Assembly: GCA_902762385.1 (NCBI GenBank)
Contig: CACWNQ010000021.1
Coordinates: 1 to 34,677, forward strand
DNA length: 34,677 nt
Reading direction: 5' to 3'
DNA from: an uncultured Bacteroidales bacterium
GTDB lineage: Bacteria; Bacteroidota; Bacteroidia; Bacteroidales; Muribaculaceae
Positions 6,835 through 15,572 of this stretch are shown here, in pieces. The translations under genes were made by a program, and so were the position numbers. How positions within the stretch are numbered: position 1 is the first letter of the stretch; every line of letters begins with the position of its first letter. The notes under the pieces are model-generated. The model did no database searches. It saw only the letters and a program-made list of their open reading frames with translations, and was not told the DNA's origin.

Positions 6835-7716
6835 ATGAAGCGAAATGCACTAGGACGAGGACTTGACTCACTGATATCGATGGATGACCTGCAGGCGACT
6901 GCATCGTCATCGATAAGCGAAATCAGCATCAAGAACATCTCGCCAAACCCTGACCAACCACGCACCTCGTTTGACAAAGAGTCGCTCGAAGAGCTTGCCT
7001 CTTCGATTCGCGAGATTGGTATCATACAACCACTTACACTTAGAAAAACCGACGACGGCAAATATCAAATCATCTCGGGAGAGCGTCGCTACCGCGCAGC
7101 CAAGATGGCTGGACTAGAAACTGTGCCCGCCTATATCAGGGATGCCAGCGACACCGAGCTCACTGAGATGGCACTCATCGAGAACATACAACGCGAGGAC
7201 CTGAACGCCATAGAAATTGCCCTCACGTTTAAGAAACTCATCGACCAGTATAACCTCACTCAGGAACGCCTGAGCGAACGTGTGGGAAAGAAGCGCACAA
7301 CTATAGCCAACTTCCTGCGCCTGCTCAAGTTGCCCGCTGAGATTCAGCTTGGCCTTCGCGACCGCCGTCTCGACATGGGACATGCACGCGCGCTGCTGTC
7401 GCTCGATGACCCAGCATTGCAGTTAAAATTATATAACGAGACACTTAAAAAAGATTTATCGGTTCGCCAAGTAGAGCAACTTGCCAAAGAGTATCAGGAG
7501 AATGCAAAAAAGGTTGAAACATCGCAAGGTGGCACTAAAAGCAACCACGGCAACAACGATTTCGACATTCTTGCCAAGCACCTGGCTAAGGCATTTGGAG
7601 TTCCCGTGAAGTTTTCATGCAACACATCGGGTAAAGGAAAAATAACATTTGCCTTCAACAGCGATGATGACCTTGATAGAATAATTAGTATTTTTGATCG
7701 TTTAAAAGATAAATAA
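6835..7716 (+). CDS. parB: Chromosome partitioning protein ParB (Spo0J)
   Basis: ParB is the parS-binding CTP switch that loads onto centromere-proximal DNA and is moved by ParA. The 293-residue protein starts with the typical MKRNALGRGLDSLI. It contains the CTP-binding GERRYRA motif at 82-88, the ENIQREDLN box at 116-124 and a helix-turn-helix around 141-166. A charged linker and a dimerisation domain at about 240-293 follow. All key elements are present. It is followed after 16 bases by a DUF5683 gene, and the parA-parB-DUF5683-transglycosylase order is common in Bacteroidales. Its own promoter lies at 6736-6765. Confidence 0.96.
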   Translation: MKRNALGRGLDSLISMDDLQATASSSISEISIKNISPNPDQPRTSFDKESLEELASSIREIGIIQPLTLRKTDDGKYQIISGERRYRAAKMAGLETVPAYIRDASDTELTEMALIENIQREDLNAIEIALTFKKLIDQYNLTQERLSERVGKKRTTIANFLRLLKLPAEIQLGLRDRRLDMGHARALLSLDDPALQLKLYNETLKKDLSVRQVEQLAKEYQENAKKVETSQGGTKSNHGNNDFDILAKHLAKAFGVPVKFSCNTSGKGKITFAFNSDDDLDRIISIFDRLKDK

Positions 7717-7732
7717 TTTAGCCACCAGACTC

Positions 7733-8437
7733 GTGAGAACACGCCACACATCATCACAACTACTGAAGCACACAATGGCACTGCTATTGTGCGCTCTTGC
7801 GTCGGTAGCAGCAATCGCACAAAACAATGATGTGGCAATAAAGCGTCTCATATCTGAAGGCGACACCATAATGCTGGCAGATAGCACAGCACGCCTTACC
7901 GGGACCATAGAGGCGCCGAGCAAAAGCATGGACAAGACTTTGCGTTTCAACCCTAATCCGATGCGCGCCATGTGGCTGTCGGCACTGTGTCCTGGACTTG
8001 GGCAGATTTACAACCGCCGATACTGGAAACTTCCTATCGTGATTGGGGCGTTTGTGGGCCTTACCTATGGCACCACTTGGAACAATCGCATGCTAAACGA
8101 CTATTCCAAAGCCTACCGCGACATCACCGACAACGACCCTAACACACGTAGCTATATGGATTTCTATCCACCTACGGTGAAGGAAAGCGACCTCGACAAG
8201 TCGTGGCTAACCAACACACTCAAGAACAGGAAAGACTACTATCGACGCTACCGCGACATCTGCATCATAGCCACAGCAGCAGTTTATGTGCTCAACGTGA
8301 TTGACGCCTATGTGGATGCGTCGATGATGCACTTTGACGTGAGTCCTGACCTCTCAATGCGGCTGGGACCTGCTGTTATTGATAACCACCAGTCACCACT
8401 CCCCTCGATTGGACTGGGATGCACACTTGACTTTTAA
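7733..8437 (+). CDS. DUF5683 domain membrane protein
   Basis: The central motif CPGLGQIYNRRYWKLP (about residues 86-101), followed by hydrophobic stretches near 102-115 and 180-197, is typical of DUF5683. These Bacteroidota proteins are usually found next to parB and their function is unknown. A signal-like hydrophobic segment ending in AIAQ lies at residues about 15-30. The open frame begins with a GTG at 7733. An in-frame ATG at 7775 gives a 220-residue protein beginning directly with the signal peptide and may be the real start. The protein probably sits in the envelope. Its position between partition and cell-wall genes hints at a link between them, which is inference only. Confidence 0.85.
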   Translation: MRTRHTSSQLLKHTMALLLCALASVAAIAQNNDVAIKRLISEGDTIMLADSTARLTGTIEAPSKSMDKTLRFNPNPMRAMWLSALCPGLGQIYNRRYWKLPIVIGAFVGLTYGTTWNNRMLNDYSKAYRDITDNDPNTRSYMDFYPPTVKESDLDKSWLTNTLKNRKDYYRRYRDICIIATAAVYVLNVIDAYVDASMMHFDVSPDLSMRLGPAVIDNHQSPLPSIGLGCTLDF

Positions 8438-8485
8438 CGAAACCCCATATAATCGACAATATATAGCATTGAAAATAATGACATT

Positions 8486-10534
8486 ATGAAATATCGAGTA
8501 TTAATAACTATTTTAGCCCTATTGACCATCACGACCAGCTGGGCCGACAGCAAGAAGAAGAATATTCTCTCGCTCAAGGAGTCGATTACCGACAACGACA
8601 TCCAGTTCCCAGCAAGTTTTGATGCCAACAATGACATGATGAAGCAGTGGTACAATCAGTTCCACGAAAGCACCAACATCAATCAGGACAATGACCGCAA
8701 CTATGGCACAGTGAGCGACAGCGAGTACAAGAAACGTCTCCAGAACCTGTCGACCACCATAGAGATGCCATTTAATCAAATCGTGAAGAGCTACATCGAG
8801 CGATATGTGGTGAAAGGCCGCACACTGGTGGCACAACTCGTGGGAATGTGCCCATACTATATGCCCATCTTTGAAGCCGCTCTCGAGCGCCATCACATGC
8901 CACTCGAGCTCAAGTATATACCCATCATTGAGAGTGCACTTAATCCTAATGCTGTGTCGCCTGCCGGTGCAGGAGGCTTGTGGCAGTTCATGCCATCGAC
9001 AGCTAAGGGAATTGGCATGGAGGTGAACAGCTCGGTTGACCAACGCCGCGACCCATATGAGTCGAGCGAGAAAGCAGCCGTGTTCTTCCAGAAGCTTTAT
9101 GGCACCTATGGCGACTGGTCGCTAGCCATCGCAGCCTATAACTGCGGTCCAGGTAATGTAAACAAGGCCATCAAGCGCACAGGAAACGCCAATGCCGACT
9201 TCTGGGAAATATATAACTACCTGCCACGCGAAACTCGAGGCTATGTTCCAGCATTTATCGCAGCTTGCTATGTAATGACCTACTATAAGAGCCATGGCAT
9301 CACTCCATTGGTAACAAAAGATGCTCTTATGATTGACACCGTGCAAGTAAACAACCGCGTGTCGTTCAGACAAATCTCACAAGCTCTGAAAATACCCATC
9401 GAGGAGATAAGAATCCTGAATCCACAATATCGCAACGACGTGATTCCAGGTAATGTGCGCCCCTACACCCTTGCCCTTCCACGACAGATGCTGTATAGCT
9501 ACATCAAAAACGAGAAGTCGATAATCTCGAGTAGAGGATCTGATAGCAAGCCCGAGGACGATGGATTGTTTGCTGGCATGGAAATCATCAGACATGAAGT
9601 GCGTGACGGTGAAGATATTTATGACATCGCCGAGCTTTATGGCATGAAGGTGGAAGACATCATGAAACTTAACGAGATTCTCACTGCCGACACCTACTTA
9701 AGACCCAAAAGACTACTAAAGGTTGTTGATGTTAACGGTATCACTAATGGCGATGATAATGGCAACTTAGCAATGAACGACAACAGGCAAGGTGTTGACT
9801 CGCCAGGCCGTAGCAACTATGAGTATGCTCAAGCGGGCTCAATCAATGGCAAGGACTACAGGAATGTGCCTGATCGCCGCAAAGTGGATGACCAGCAACA
9901 AAACGTTCCTGAACGCAAGAACAAAGATGACGATGACTATGGATATAACAGCTACAACAGCAGTTATAACGACAATAACAGACGCAGCAGCAACTATGGA
10001 AACAGCAATGCTAGCTACGATAACGAAAATCAGGACTACGAAGAGGAACTAAGAGAGTATCGCGAAGCAAAGATAAGACAGCAGAAGCAACAAGAGGCCG
10101 AAGAACTGAAGGCTCAACAGAAGAAAGAGCAGGAACTGGCCGAAGCCGAGCGCAAGAGAGAGCTAGAAGCTGCCGCTGCTGCCAAGAAGAAACAACAACA
10201 AGAAGCTGCTGCCAAGAAGAAAAAACAGCAAGAGGCTGCTGCCAAGAAGAAGAGAGAGCAAGAAGCTGCTGCTAAGAAGAAGAGAGAACAAGAAGCTGCC
10301 GCCGCTGCTAAGAAGAAGAAAGAGCAAGAGGCCGCTGCTGCCGCCGAGAAGAAAAGACGTGAGGAGGCTGCAAAGCCTATTACCTACGAAGTTAAAGAAG
10401 GCACTAATCTTACCAAGATTGCCAAGCAATATGGCACTACACCCGATGCCATTCGTAAGGCTAATAACCTTAAGGGCGACAACATCAGGGCAGGACAAAA
10501 ACTCAACATCCCAAAGAATAAAGGACATAAGTAA
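8486..10534 (+). CDS. LysM-containing lytic transglycosylase (MltD-like), active form
   Basis: The enzyme cleaves the glycan strands of peptidoglycan in the periplasm, leaving 1,6-anhydromuramic ends. A signal peptide (1-20) precedes an SLT domain at about 110-270. That domain has the catalytic Glu149 in the ES-ALNPNAVS context, GLWQFMPSTAKGIG at 164-177 and AYNCGPGNV at 217-225. A LysM-like segment lies at about 290-330 and a LysM at about 368-412. A Ser/Asn/Tyr-rich linker and a long Lys/Ala/Glu/Gln coiled region of TolA type (about 510-630) lead to a C-terminal LysM at about 632-678. The 682 residues exceed MltD mainly through the linker. A tandem paralog follows after a short gap. Confidence 0.93.
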   Translation: MKYRVLITILALLTITTSWADSKKKNILSLKESITDNDIQFPASFDANNDMMKQWYNQFHESTNINQDNDRNYGTVSDSEYKKRLQNLSTTIEMPFNQIVKSYIERYVVKGRTLVAQLVGMCPYYMPIFEAALERHHMPLELKYIPIIESALNPNAVSPAGAGGLWQFMPSTAKGIGMEVNSSVDQRRDPYESSEKAAVFFQKLYGTYGDWSLAIAAYNCGPGNVNKAIKRTGNANADFWEIYNYLPRETRGYVPAFIAACYVMTYYKSHGITPLVTKDALMIDTVQVNNRVSFRQISQALKIPIEEIRILNPQYRNDVIPGNVRPYTLALPRQMLYSYIKNEKSIISSRGSDSKPEDDGLFAGMEIIRHEVRDGEDIYDIAELYGMKVEDIMKLNEILTADTYLRPKRLLKVVDVNGITNGDDNGNLAMNDNRQGVDSPGRSNYEYAQAGSINGKDYRNVPDRRKVDDQQQNVPERKNKDDDDYGYNSYNSSYNDNNRRSSNYGNSNASYDNENQDYEEELREYREAKIRQQKQQEAEELKAQQKKEQELAEAERKRELEAAAAAKKKQQQEAAAKKKKQQEAAAKKKREQEAAAKKKREQEAAAAAKKKKEQEAAAAAEKKRREEAAKPITYEVKEGTNLTKIAKQYGTTPDAIRKANNLKGDNIRAGQKLNIPKNKGHK

Positions 10535-10617
10535 AGCATAGTCTCCCTTGGATGTTCTACACTAACAGTTGCCAATAGCAGTAATTACAAAAAATGCGAA
10601 ATCACTATAACACAATT

Positions 10618-13155
10618 ATGAAATATAAAAACATAGTTTTAGCATCATTTCTCATCTTGTCGTCGGGACTTATAGGTAACGCTACAACCGACTCAAGGAA
10701 CAGCATCACCGACAGGTCGATAACACTGCCTGCCGGATTTAAGGTAAATCCTAAGCAGATGAATGAGAACTGGTATTTGAACAATTACACCAATGCTAGT
10801 TCACAAGACGCAAAAAAAGCAAACAATAGTGGCAGGCCAGCCAGCCAGCGCGACTATGAGAATCGACTTAAAACACTCTCAAAGAAGCTTGGCATTGATA
10901 TGCCTTACAACGATGTGGTGAGGACCTATATAGAGGAGTATGTAGTAAAGAACCCCACGCAAGTGTCGCAGATGCTTGGACTTTGGCCATACTACAAATC
11001 CATATTTGAAAAAGAGCTGAAAAAACACAAATCACTGCCCGAAGGCTTAAAGTACATACCTGTAGCCTGCTCTGCACTTAACCCAAATGCAGTGGCCGAG
11101 TCGGGAGCTGCAGGCTTGTGGCAGTTCATGATTTTGCCAGCCACGTCTAAGATAAAAGAAAATGGCGTAGTGCTTGAGGTAAACTCCCTTGTGGATGAGC
11201 GTCGCGACCCCTACAAGTCGACCGAGAAAGCAGCCGAACTTCTCGAGGCACTACACTTGTCTTATAAAGACTGGCTACTGGTGATTGCAGCCTTCAACTG
11301 TGGCATCAACAACGTTGATAAAGCCATGGTGCGCGCCAACAATCAAGGCATCAATAATCCTGATTTTTGGGATATATATAAATTCCTTCCCAAGCAGACT
11401 AGAGGCTATGTGCCTGCATTCATCGCAGCATGCTATGCTATGAACTACTATGCTGAACACGGCATTACTCCCGTGCTTATCACTCGCAGGCCAACCACAT
11501 CGACAACAAAGGTCTCAAAACGAGTTAGCCTGCATCAAATCTCAGAGATTTTGCGCATCGACCTCGATGAGCTGAAATTCTTCAACCCTCAGTATCGTGA
11601 GTTTGCTAATCCACAGTCGCTCGATGACAATGACGACATCCCTGCTATCACTGCAGTTATTCCAGGTAACATTCACGACTACACACTAACCCTGCCTAGC
11701 GGTCAAATCAAAAGTTACCGAATGGCCGAGGACAAGATTGCCGAGTACCATAAGGGCAAATTTGCACGCCGCGAGGAAGTTCAGCCTGGCGACATCAGGA
11801 GAATCGTGGGTGATAAAGACGACATAGACGAGACCGCCAAGAAAGGTATCACTTACCACACTGTAACCGACGGAGAAGACCTGTATGAAATTGCCAACAG
11901 ATTCGGTGTAGAAGCTGATGACATCCAAAGAATTAATCATCTCTATTCAGACAAGGTAAGCATTGGCCAGATTTTAGAGATTCAACAGAAAGGTGGCAAT
12001 TATCAACCCACAGCCTCGGTGAGCACACGCAGGCAAACAAATAGCAGTTACAACAGCAATAGCAGTAATAGCAGCAACTATAACTACAATAGTAGCAGTA
12101 ATAGCAGTAGCAATAGTAGCAGCTATTCAAGTAGTAGTAACCGTAGTTCTTATAGCAGCAACAATAATGGCAAGCACAATGGCTCAGACGTAAGAGATGT
12201 GCCCCTACCACCCAGCAATAACAACGACGAAGCTGAAGCATTAGCAGCTAAGAAGAAACAACAAGAAGCCGCTGCTGCCGCCAAGAAGAAGAGAGAACAA
12301 GAGGCTGCCGCTGCTAAGAAAAAGAAAGAGCAAGAAGCTTTAGCCGCCGCTGCCAAGAGAAAGAAAGAACAAGAGGCTGCTGCCGCTAGGAAGAAAAAAG
12401 AACAAGAAGCCGCTGCCCTAGCAGCCAAGAAAAAGAAAGAGCAAGAAGAAGCTGCTAAGCCCATCATTCATGAGGTGAAAGAAGGCAACAACCTCACAAA
12501 ACTTGCCGAGCAATATGGAACCTCAATTGCCGACATCAAGGCAGCAAATCCCGATTTGAAAGATGAAAACATCAAGATTGGCCAAAAGCTCAATATACCT
12601 AAAAAGGGTCAACACCCTGCTGCTGTTGCACAAGGTAGCAAACATGCTGCCGACAAGCAAGTTGCAACTGAACATAATAGTGGCAAACAGAGCAAGCACG
12701 CAGAACCAGTTAACAAGGACAAGAAGACTGGCAAGCAACTAACTGCTAAGGAGAAGAAGGCCAAGGCTGCCGAAGAGGCCAAGAAAGCCGCTGAAGAGGC
12801 AGCTAAGAAGAAAGCTGCTGAAGAAGCCAAAAGGAAAGCTGCCGAAGAAGCCAAGAAGCCCATTAGCCATGAGGTGAAAGAAGGCAACAACTTAACAAAA
12901 CTTGCTGCCCAATATGGTGTATCGCCCGATGAAATCAGAAAAGCCAACAACATCAAGGGCGACAACATCAGAATTGGTCAAAAGCTTATTATCCCTAAAA
13001 AGCATAGTGCGAAGCAAAACCATCAAGAACAACAACCAAAGGCACAACAGCAAGTGACCAGCAAACAAGCCAAGTCACAAGCTAAACAGCCTGCTAAGCA
13101 AGCAGCAAAGGCCAACAGCACTGTTACCCCTAAAAAGAGCAGCAGGAAAAAATAA
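10618..13155 (+). CDS. LysM-containing transglycosylase paralog lacking the catalytic glutamate
   Basis: The protein is a clear tandem paralog of the gene at 8486, sharing the MKY signal-peptide start, the domain before the SLT fold, the SLT fold itself and LysM repeats. The catalytic glutamate is replaced. The IPIIES of the neighbour is IPVACS here, with Cys151 encoded by TGC at 11068-11070. Two further motifs are altered: GLWQFM is followed by an Ile-Leu insertion, and AYNCGPGN is AFNCGINN. It has three LysM-like modules downstream of the SLT domain against two in the neighbour. A Ser/Asn-rich linker and two Lys/Ala-rich segments join them. I infer a peptidoglycan-binding pseudoenzyme. I chose the ATG at 10618 over 10594 because it starts the signal peptide directly and aligns with the paralog. 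Confidence 0.9.
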   Translation: MKYKNIVLASFLILSSGLIGNATTDSRNSITDRSITLPAGFKVNPKQMNENWYLNNYTNASSQDAKKANNSGRPASQRDYENRLKTLSKKLGIDMPYNDVVRTYIEEYVVKNPTQVSQMLGLWPYYKSIFEKELKKHKSLPEGLKYIPVACSALNPNAVAESGAAGLWQFMILPATSKIKENGVVLEVNSLVDERRDPYKSTEKAAELLEALHLSYKDWLLVIAAFNCGINNVDKAMVRANNQGINNPDFWDIYKFLPKQTRGYVPAFIAACYAMNYYAEHGITPVLITRRPTTSTTKVSKRVSLHQISEILRIDLDELKFFNPQYREFANPQSLDDNDDIPAITAVIPGNIHDYTLTLPSGQIKSYRMAEDKIAEYHKGKFARREEVQPGDIRRIVGDKDDIDETAKKGITYHTVTDGEDLYEIANRFGVEADDIQRINHLYSDKVSIGQILEIQQKGGNYQPTASVSTRRQTNSSYNSNSSNSSNYNYNSSSNSSSNSSSYSSSSNRSSYSSNNNGKHNGSDVRDVPLPPSNNNDEAEALAAKKKQQEAAAAAKKKREQEAAAAKKKKEQEALAAAAKRKKEQEAAAARKKKEQEAAALAAKKKKEQEEAAKPIIHEVKEGNNLTKLAEQYGTSIADIKAANPDLKDENIKIGQKLNIPKKGQHPAAVAQGSKHAADKQVATEHNSGKQSKHAEPVNKDKKTGKQLTAKEKKAKAAEEAKKAAEEAAKKKAAEEAKRKAAEEAKKPISHEVKEGNNLTKLAAQYGVSPDEIRKANNIKGDNIRIGQKLIIPKKHSAKQNHQEQQPKAQQQVTSKQAKSQAKQPAKQAAKANSTVTPKKSSRKK

Positions 13156-13203
13156 GGCCATTTCATAAGAATAAAGTAAGAACATTATAATGCATATTGA
13201 ACA

Positions 13204-13716
13204 ATGAACATCAAGCGGATTCTCACTTTAGCACTCATTATGACGCCAATGCTGATGATGGCACAAATAAAGATTGCCACCATCAACGTAAAAGATGTAT
13301 TCAACTCATTACCTGAGACAAAACTTGCAAATGACGAACTAGCCAACCTATCGGAGCAGTTCAGGGGCGAATATGAATTCATGCTAAATGAGTTCAACAA
13401 CAAATATGCCGCCTATCAGGCAATGTCGAGCGACAGCAAAGTGCCAGCAACAATCAAGGACCGCCGAGTTCAAGAGATTCAGGATGGTGACCGCGAGATC
13501 AACCAGTTTCTCGAGAAGAGCAAGGCCAACATCGAGGCGCGTCGCCAAGCCCTTGAGGCGCCTATTCGCGATAAAATCAATGCAGCAATCAAGCAACTGG
13601 GTGACACCGAAGGCTACACCTATATCCTAGATATCTCGGAGGCGCCAGTAGTATATAGCGGCCAGGGTGCTGTCGACCTTACTCAGCAAGTGAAGAAAAT
13701 TCTAGGAGCAGAATAA
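13204..13716 (+). CDS. Skp/OmpH-family periplasmic chaperone
   Basis: A 170-residue secreted protein with a signal peptide ending in MMAQ near residue 21. A short beta strand (IKIATINVKDVFNSLPE), a long charged helical hairpin at about 45-125 and a C-terminal strand region follow, which is the Skp layout. Skp trimers hold unfolded outer-membrane proteins in the periplasm. It is the third Skp-like gene in 2.3 kb. The two others lie on the opposite strand behind bamA, whereas this one follows the transglycosylase paralogs by 48 bases and ends at its own hairpin terminator. A role beside cell-wall proteins is possible but unproven. Confidence 0.85.
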   Translation: MNIKRILTLALIMTPMLMMAQIKIATINVKDVFNSLPETKLANDELANLSEQFRGEYEFMLNEFNNKYAAYQAMSSDSKVPATIKDRRVQEIQDGDREINQFLEKSKANIEARRQALEAPIRDKINAAIKQLGDTEGYTYILDISEAPVVYSGQGAVDLTQQVKKILGAE

Positions 13717-13724
13717 TTCTCATG

Positions 13725-13759
13725 CGGTCTCAACTTTATTGCTGAGACCGTATTTTTTC
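13725..13759 (+). terminator. Terminator after the + strand skp-like gene
   Basis: CGGTCTCA at 13725-13732 pairs with TGAGACCG at 13743-13750, and TATTTTTTC follows. It overlaps a possible upstream TTG start for vsr, which argues that vsr begins further downstream at 13796. Confidence 0.85.
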
Positions 13760-13795
13760 ACCCTATCTCAAGCACTAACAATTGTAACAACAGCC

Positions 13796-14293
13796 ATGGC
13801 CGACAAAATGACACCTGAGCAGCGCCACCGCTGCATGAGCCACATAAGAGGCAAAGACACTAAGCCCGAGCTTATAGTGAGACGATGGCTATGGCACCAA
13901 GGATACCGATACCGCCTTAACGTGAAGTCGCTGCCAGGAAAGCCTGACATCGTATTGCCACGTTACAGCACTGTTATATTTGTGAACGGGTGCTTCTGGC
14001 ATGCCCATGAGAAATGTGACAAATATAAAGTGCCGCTGACAAACCCCGACTTTTGGACTGCAAAGTTCAAGCGCAATCGCGAACGTGACGAGCGCAACTA
14101 CAAGGTGCTGCACAATATGGGATGGTATGTGCTTGTGGTGTGGGAATGCCAACTCGAAAAAAACTCTCGTCGCGAGACACTACTTGCACTATCACGTCGC
14201 CTGAGTCAAATATATCTCGACACACACAATGTAAATCTAAACACCCCCTACCCCACTATTGAAGATGAGATGCCAATTGCAGCAGAATCTTAA
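13796..14293 (+). CDS. vsr: Very short patch repair endonuclease Vsr
   Basis: Vsr nicks DNA 5' of the T in T:G mismatches left by deamination of 5-methylcytosine. The 165-residue product has the family pattern in order: MTPEQRHRCMSHIRGKDTKP at residues 5-24, YRYRLNVKSLPGKPDIVLP (the catalytic aspartate lies in KPDIVL), then VIFVNGCFWHAHEKCDKY with the zinc-binding histidines and cysteines. The family more often has VHGCFWHGH, so Asn and Ala here are small variations. The frame extends upstream to a TTG at 13739, but that lies within the terminator hairpin, so the ATG at 13796 is preferred. No cytosine-5 methyltransferase gene accompanies it in this window. Confidence 0.92.
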   Translation: MADKMTPEQRHRCMSHIRGKDTKPELIVRRWLWHQGYRYRLNVKSLPGKPDIVLPRYSTVIFVNGCFWHAHEKCDKYKVPLTNPDFWTAKFKRNRERDERNYKVLHNMGWYVLVVWECQLEKNSRRETLLALSRRLSQIYLDTHNVNLNTPYPTIEDEMPIAAES

Positions 14294-14295
14294 CC

Positions 14296-14323
14296 AATGT
14301 ACAATTAATAATGTACAATTAGG
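14296..14323. repeat. Heptad-phased repeat AATGTAC/AATTANN
   Basis: Two copies of a 12-base word (AATGTACAATTA) start at 14296 and 14310, exactly 14 bases apart, so the tract is four 7-base units. It begins two bases after the vsr stop codon and lies before the convergent terminator of the bamA-skp cluster. Confidence 0.7.
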
Positions 14324-14333
14324 CTACACTATA

Positions 14334-14375
14334 AAGAAAAAGCAAGCAGCTTGAGACTGATGCCTCAAGCTGCTT
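14334..14375 (-). terminator. Terminator of the bamA-skp-skp cluster
   Basis: A perfect 12-base stem pairs 14344-14355 with 14364-14375 around an 8-base loop. On the - strand it is followed by GCTTTTTCTTT, so it is oriented to end the - strand operon. Confidence 0.9.
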
Positions 14376-14404
14376 ATTATATTAATGTGTAGTATCTACA
14401 ATTT

Positions 14405-14908
14405 TTACTTAATACCGAGTTTAGCCTTTACCTTAGCGGTGATATCCTCGATGTTGTCGCCTTTGTAAAGGAGAGTGTTGGCGTCGATAATGCCAGCATA
14501 TCCACCTTCGGCACCAACGGCCTGAATAGCATTAACGAGTTTCTGCTGGATTGGAGCAAGCAGAGTTTCTTGCTGCTTTTGAATATCCTGCTGAGCAGTC
14601 TGCATGAAGGTTTGATAGCGAGTGTAAAGGTCCTCAAACTCCTTCTGCTTAGCCTCGAGAGTTGCCTCGGGAGCTTTGTTCTTAGCAAGGGACTCGATCT
14701 CGGCCTGCTTCTTCTGGAGCTCTTCCTGCAGAGGTTTAGCCTGTGCCTCATATTTCTCTTGAACGCCCTTGAGAGTGTTGTTTGCAGTAGCCACGTCGGG
14801 CATCACGTTAAACACCTCAGTTGGGTTCACTGTACCTAATTTCAAAGTTTGTGCGCTAAGGCACATGGGAGCAGCCACGAGAACTGCGAGTAAGATTTTC
14901 TTAAACAT
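14405..14908 (-). CDS. Skp/OmpH-family periplasmic chaperone, distal copy
   Basis: A 167-residue secreted protein starting MFKKILLAVLVAAPMCLSAQ, with a predicted cleavage after SAQ. The region after the signal has the Skp strand LKLGTVNPTEVFNVMP. A Lys/Glu/Gln-rich helical hairpin at about 45-120 and a C-terminal strand segment complete the fold. The ATG at 14908 is preferred to an upstream TTG at 14914. It lies 43 bases after the other - strand skp gene and before the operon terminator. In Bacteroidota two Skp genes commonly follow bamA. It probably escorts outer-membrane barrels to the BamA complex. Confidence 0.9.
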   Translation of the reverse strand: MFKKILLAVLVAAPMCLSAQTLKLGTVNPTEVFNVMPDVATANNTLKGVQEKYEAQAKPLQEELQKKQAEIESLAKNKAPEATLEAKQKEFEDLYTRYQTFMQTAQQDIQKQQETLLAPIQQKLVNAIQAVGAEGGYAGIIDANTLLYKGDNIEDITAKVKAKLGIK

Positions 14909-14951
14909 AATCAATTAATTGGTTATTTATATTAAAAATACTAATTTCAGT

Positions 14952-15467
14952 TTATTTAGAATATCCAAGTTTCTCAAGCACTTGGTTGCTGATGTCGATG
15001 TTAGGCGAAGCGAAAATGATGCTTTGCGACGACGCACGGTCGAATATTACCTGCAAGCCACGTTCCTCGCTTACTTTCTTTACAGCAGCATAGATATCGT
15101 CCTGAATGGGCTTCATGAGCGACTGACGCTTCTTGAAGAGCTCACCCTGTGGGCCAAAGTACTTGTAATTGAGCTGTGAAGCTTCTTTCTCCTTAGCTAC
15201 AATCTCTTCCTCTTTCTTCTTCTTTTGGTCGTCGGTAAGGAAAACCATGTCGCTCTGATAGTTCTTATACATAGTGTCGGCAGTCTTCTTCAGCTCGTCA
15301 ACCTCGCGTTGCCAACGCTGCGACACTTGATTTAATTGCTCGTTAGCCATTTCATAGGCTGGGATGTTCTTGAGGATATATTCCATATCAACAAGGGCAA
15401 ACTTTTGTGCACTGGCTGGTGCCATGCAGGCAACCATCGCCACTAGTAATAAAGCAAACTTCTTCAT
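14952..15467 (-). CDS. Skp/OmpH-family periplasmic chaperone, bamA-proximal copy
   Basis: A 171-residue secreted protein with signal peptide (1-20, ending in ASA). The Skp start FALVDMEYILKNIP is followed by a long charged hairpin at about 45-115, rich in Lys and Glu (a DDQKKKKEEE segment near the tip). The C-terminal strand pair includes GLQVIFDRASSQ. It follows bamA after 105 bases and precedes the second skp, the usual Bacteroidota order. The positively charged tips fit Skp's role in binding unfolded beta-barrel proteins in the periplasm. It is distinct in sequence from its two neighbours, so the three are old paralogs rather than recent copies. Confidence 0.92.
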   Translation of the reverse strand: MKKFALLLVAMVACMAPASAQKFALVDMEYILKNIPAYEMANEQLNQVSQRWQREVDELKKTADTMYKNYQSDMVFLTDDQKKKKEEEIVAKEKEASQLNYKYFGPQGELFKKRQSLMKPIQDDIYAAVKKVSEERGLQVIFDRASSQSIIFASPNIDISNQVLEKLGYSK

Positions 15468-15545
15468 ATTGTTTTCTATCTTGTTTTGTTAATATTGTGC
15501 TAGATTTGACTATTTTTTAAGTTAAAAGTTTAATCTCAGTTGTAT

Positions 15546-15567
15546 CTAGAAGATTCAGATATTCTAG
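15546..15567 (-). other. Intergenic hairpin after bamA
   Basis: CTAGAA at 15546-15551 pairs with TTCTAG at 15562-15567, and two more pairs extend it past one mismatch to a four-base loop. It lies just after the bamA stop on the - strand. No T run follows, so it may stabilise or partly attenuate the transcript rather than terminate it. Confidence 0.3.
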
Positions 15568-15572
15568 CTGGC

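Noticed and set aside
10163-10528. Leu/Ser-rich antisense open frame
   Set aside because: It is the complement of the Lys/Ala repeat of the transglycosylase. Low-complexity antisense frames are expected there.
12150-12467. Ala/Ser/Phe-rich antisense open frame
   Set aside because: Same cause as above, in the second transglycosylase gene.
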